NCBI GenBank assembly: GCA_021648365.1
Contig: JAKISY010000009.1
Span: forward strand, 1-64,000
DNA length: 64,000 bases
From: Verrucomicrobiales bacterium
GTDB taxonomy: Bacteria > Verrucomicrobiota > Verrucomicrobiia > Verrucomicrobiales > DEV007
Direction of reading: 5' to 3'
Part shown: positions 63,002 through 64,000 of the stretch, piece by piece
How positions within the stretch are numbered: position 1 is the stretch's first letter
Layout: every line of letters begins with the position of its first letter
The notes under the pieces: model-generated
Databases searched by the model: none
What the model was told of the DNA's origin: nothing
The model's input: only the letters and a program-made list of their open reading frames with translations
Translations under genes and position numbers: made by a program

Positions 63002-64000
63002 TCAAAGCTCCTTCACCGACCTTGATCCTCTACCGGGTTTTAAATCACCGGCTTTTGGATTAGGGCGCAAAGGTTTAGCTTCGACCATCTTCCTCCATTC
63101 AATCAACAAGCGATGCATCTTCTCTACCCGCTCAGGATACAACTGAAGCAAGTTATTGTGCTCAGAAATATCATCCCGCAAATGATAAAGCTCCAACTCT
63201 CCATCCTCCAAATCTTCGATCAACTTGTAATCCCCCACCCTAATCGCACTAGCTGGGAAGCCTCCTTGGTTCCCGTAATGCGGGTAATGCCAAAACAAGG
63301 GATCTCGATCAAATCTGCTCAGCGGGTCTTTCAGTAAACTCACAAAACTCTTACCATCCACATGCTGCTCTTTTTTCAGTGGCAGTCCCGCCATCTCTAG
63401 CATCGTCGGATAAAAATCCATACTGATCAGCGGCACCTCACAGCGAGATTGTGGCGAAGTCACTTTCGGCCAACGCACCACCACCGGTTCGCGAATCCCG
63501 CCCTCATACATCCAGCCCTTACCACCACGGAGAGGGCGATTCGAAGTCGGCCACCCTTCAGAAGATGCCAAACCTCCATTGTCAGACATGAAAATCACCA
63601 CGGTATTATCACGCATACCCAAGGCATCCAATTGGTCCAATACTTTCCCTACCGCAGTATCTAGGCTCTCTACCATCGCCGCGTAGGTCGCGTGATCTTG
63701 GCGAACGCGGATCTTTCTGGTATCCTCTTTTTGATTCAAAAACACCTGCCGCTCACTACCCCAACGCCCAGTGGTTTCCGTTAGCCCCATGCGCTCCGCT
63801 TTGGATTTATATTTCTCCACCAAAGCCTCCGGAGCCATCAGCGGAGTGTGCACTGAGTAAAAAGACAAATACAACAAAAAAGGCTGCTTAGACTCTGCCG
63901 AACTTTGCAGGAATTTCACCGCTTCTTTAGCGAGACGGTCGGGTAGAAACTCACCCTCTGAACCTGGCGGTAAATGATTGACGTTTTTATACGGCGAAAA
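63002..64000 (-). CDS. Sulfatase, partial (5' end outside window)
   Basis: This is the C-terminal 333 residues of a type I sulfatase. The frame stays open from 64000 without a start. Visible family blocks are FLLYLSFYSVHTPLMAP, FMSDNGGLASSEGWPTSNRP (the metal-binding DN), LRGGKGWMYEGGIREPVVV and DFYPTMLEMAGLPL, then the C-terminal subdomain with HNLLQLYP. The active-site cysteine motif lies beyond the window edge. The VHTPLMAP/YEGGIREP pattern resembles arylsulfatase A/GalNAc-6-sulfatase-like families. The gene precedes the other sulfatase by 48 bases. Confidence 0.88.
   Translation of the reverse strand, partial: FSPYKNVNHLPPGSEGEFLPDRLAKEAVKFLQSSAESKQPFLLYLSFYSVHTPLMAPEALVEKYKSKAERMGLTETTGRWGSERQVFLNQKEDTRKIRVRQDHATYAAMVESLDTAVGKVLDQLDALGMRDNTVVIFMSDNGGLASSEGWPTSNRPLRGGKGWMYEGGIREPVVVRWPKVTSPQSRCEVPLISMDFYPTMLEMAGLPLKKEQHVDGKSFVSLLKDPLSRFDRDPLFWHYPHYGNQGGFPASAIRVGDYKLIEDLEDGELELYHLRDDISEHNNLLQLYPERVEKMHRLLIEWRKMVEAKPLRPNPKAGDLKPGRGSRSVKEL

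Overview
The window is a bacterial chromosome segment of roughly 50% GC that most resembles a Verrucomicrobiota genome (order Verrucomicrobiales) or a close PVC relative. The evidence is four sulfatases, two PVC-type CxxCH haem proteins with HEAT repeats, a NamZ-type muramidase, a CE15 esterase, a sialidase, secreted beta-helix and PQQ-propeller proteins, a membrane pyrophosphatase and a TMEM43-like protein. The phylum call is inference from gene content; no rRNA or tRNA gene was seen.

Layout. 1-1632 (minus): AT-rich start with a Tat-type secreted protein interrupted by an in-frame stop, a small membrane protein and a secreted protein. 1887-6859 (minus): tightly packed operon PEGA/SUMF1 protein - tlyA - nadK - hydroxyisobutyrate-dehydrogenase-like reductase - sulfurtransferase pseudogene. 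7241-11780 (plus): rhomboid-like zinc-ribbon membrane protein, NamZ-like muramidase and a large unknown secreted protein. 11790-18234 (minus): sulfatase, PVC haem protein and glycosyltransferase. 18383-19081 (plus): VapBC module with its operator. 19529-21706 (minus): membrane pyrophosphatase with a structured leader. 21998-27299: amidase, an rsmA-Nudix fusion with bcp, pgsA, a CE15 esterase and an ACT-domain protein. 27546-34955: two orphan proteins, a dicarboxylate/amino-acid symporter, sialidase, MOSC protein and DEAD-box helicase. 35221-39935 (minus): small secreted protein, the lutABC lactate operon and a TMEM43-like protein. 40258-44799 (plus): a 1513-residue sulfatase/PVC-haem fusion. 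44895-50841: two copies of a MITE-like element, each beside a broken gene, with a beta-helix protein, a sugar isomerase-like protein, nusB and ftsY between them. 50901-58473 (plus): beta-helix protein, BrnTA-like module, Gfo/Idh/MocA oxidoreductase, rnhA, PQQ-propeller protein, methyltransferase and lysS. 58640-64000 (minus): IS66-like transposase remnant, an AT-rich LamG/GH123-like protein and two sulfatases, the last cut by the window edge.

Functionally the window combines housekeeping genes (nadK, tlyA, rsmA, nusB, ftsY, lysS, rnhA, pgsA) with secreted enzymes for sulfated, sialylated and amino-sugar glycans, consistent with a marine or mucosal polysaccharide degrader. The strongest unusual points are the fused and unfused forms of the sulfatase/PVC-haem pair, the RsmA-Nudix fusion, the MITE pair, three genes broken by internal deletion or nonsense mutation, a family of short hairpins with variable stems and fixed three-base loops, and heptamer arrays at gene boundaries. 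I found no clearly new multi-gene system.
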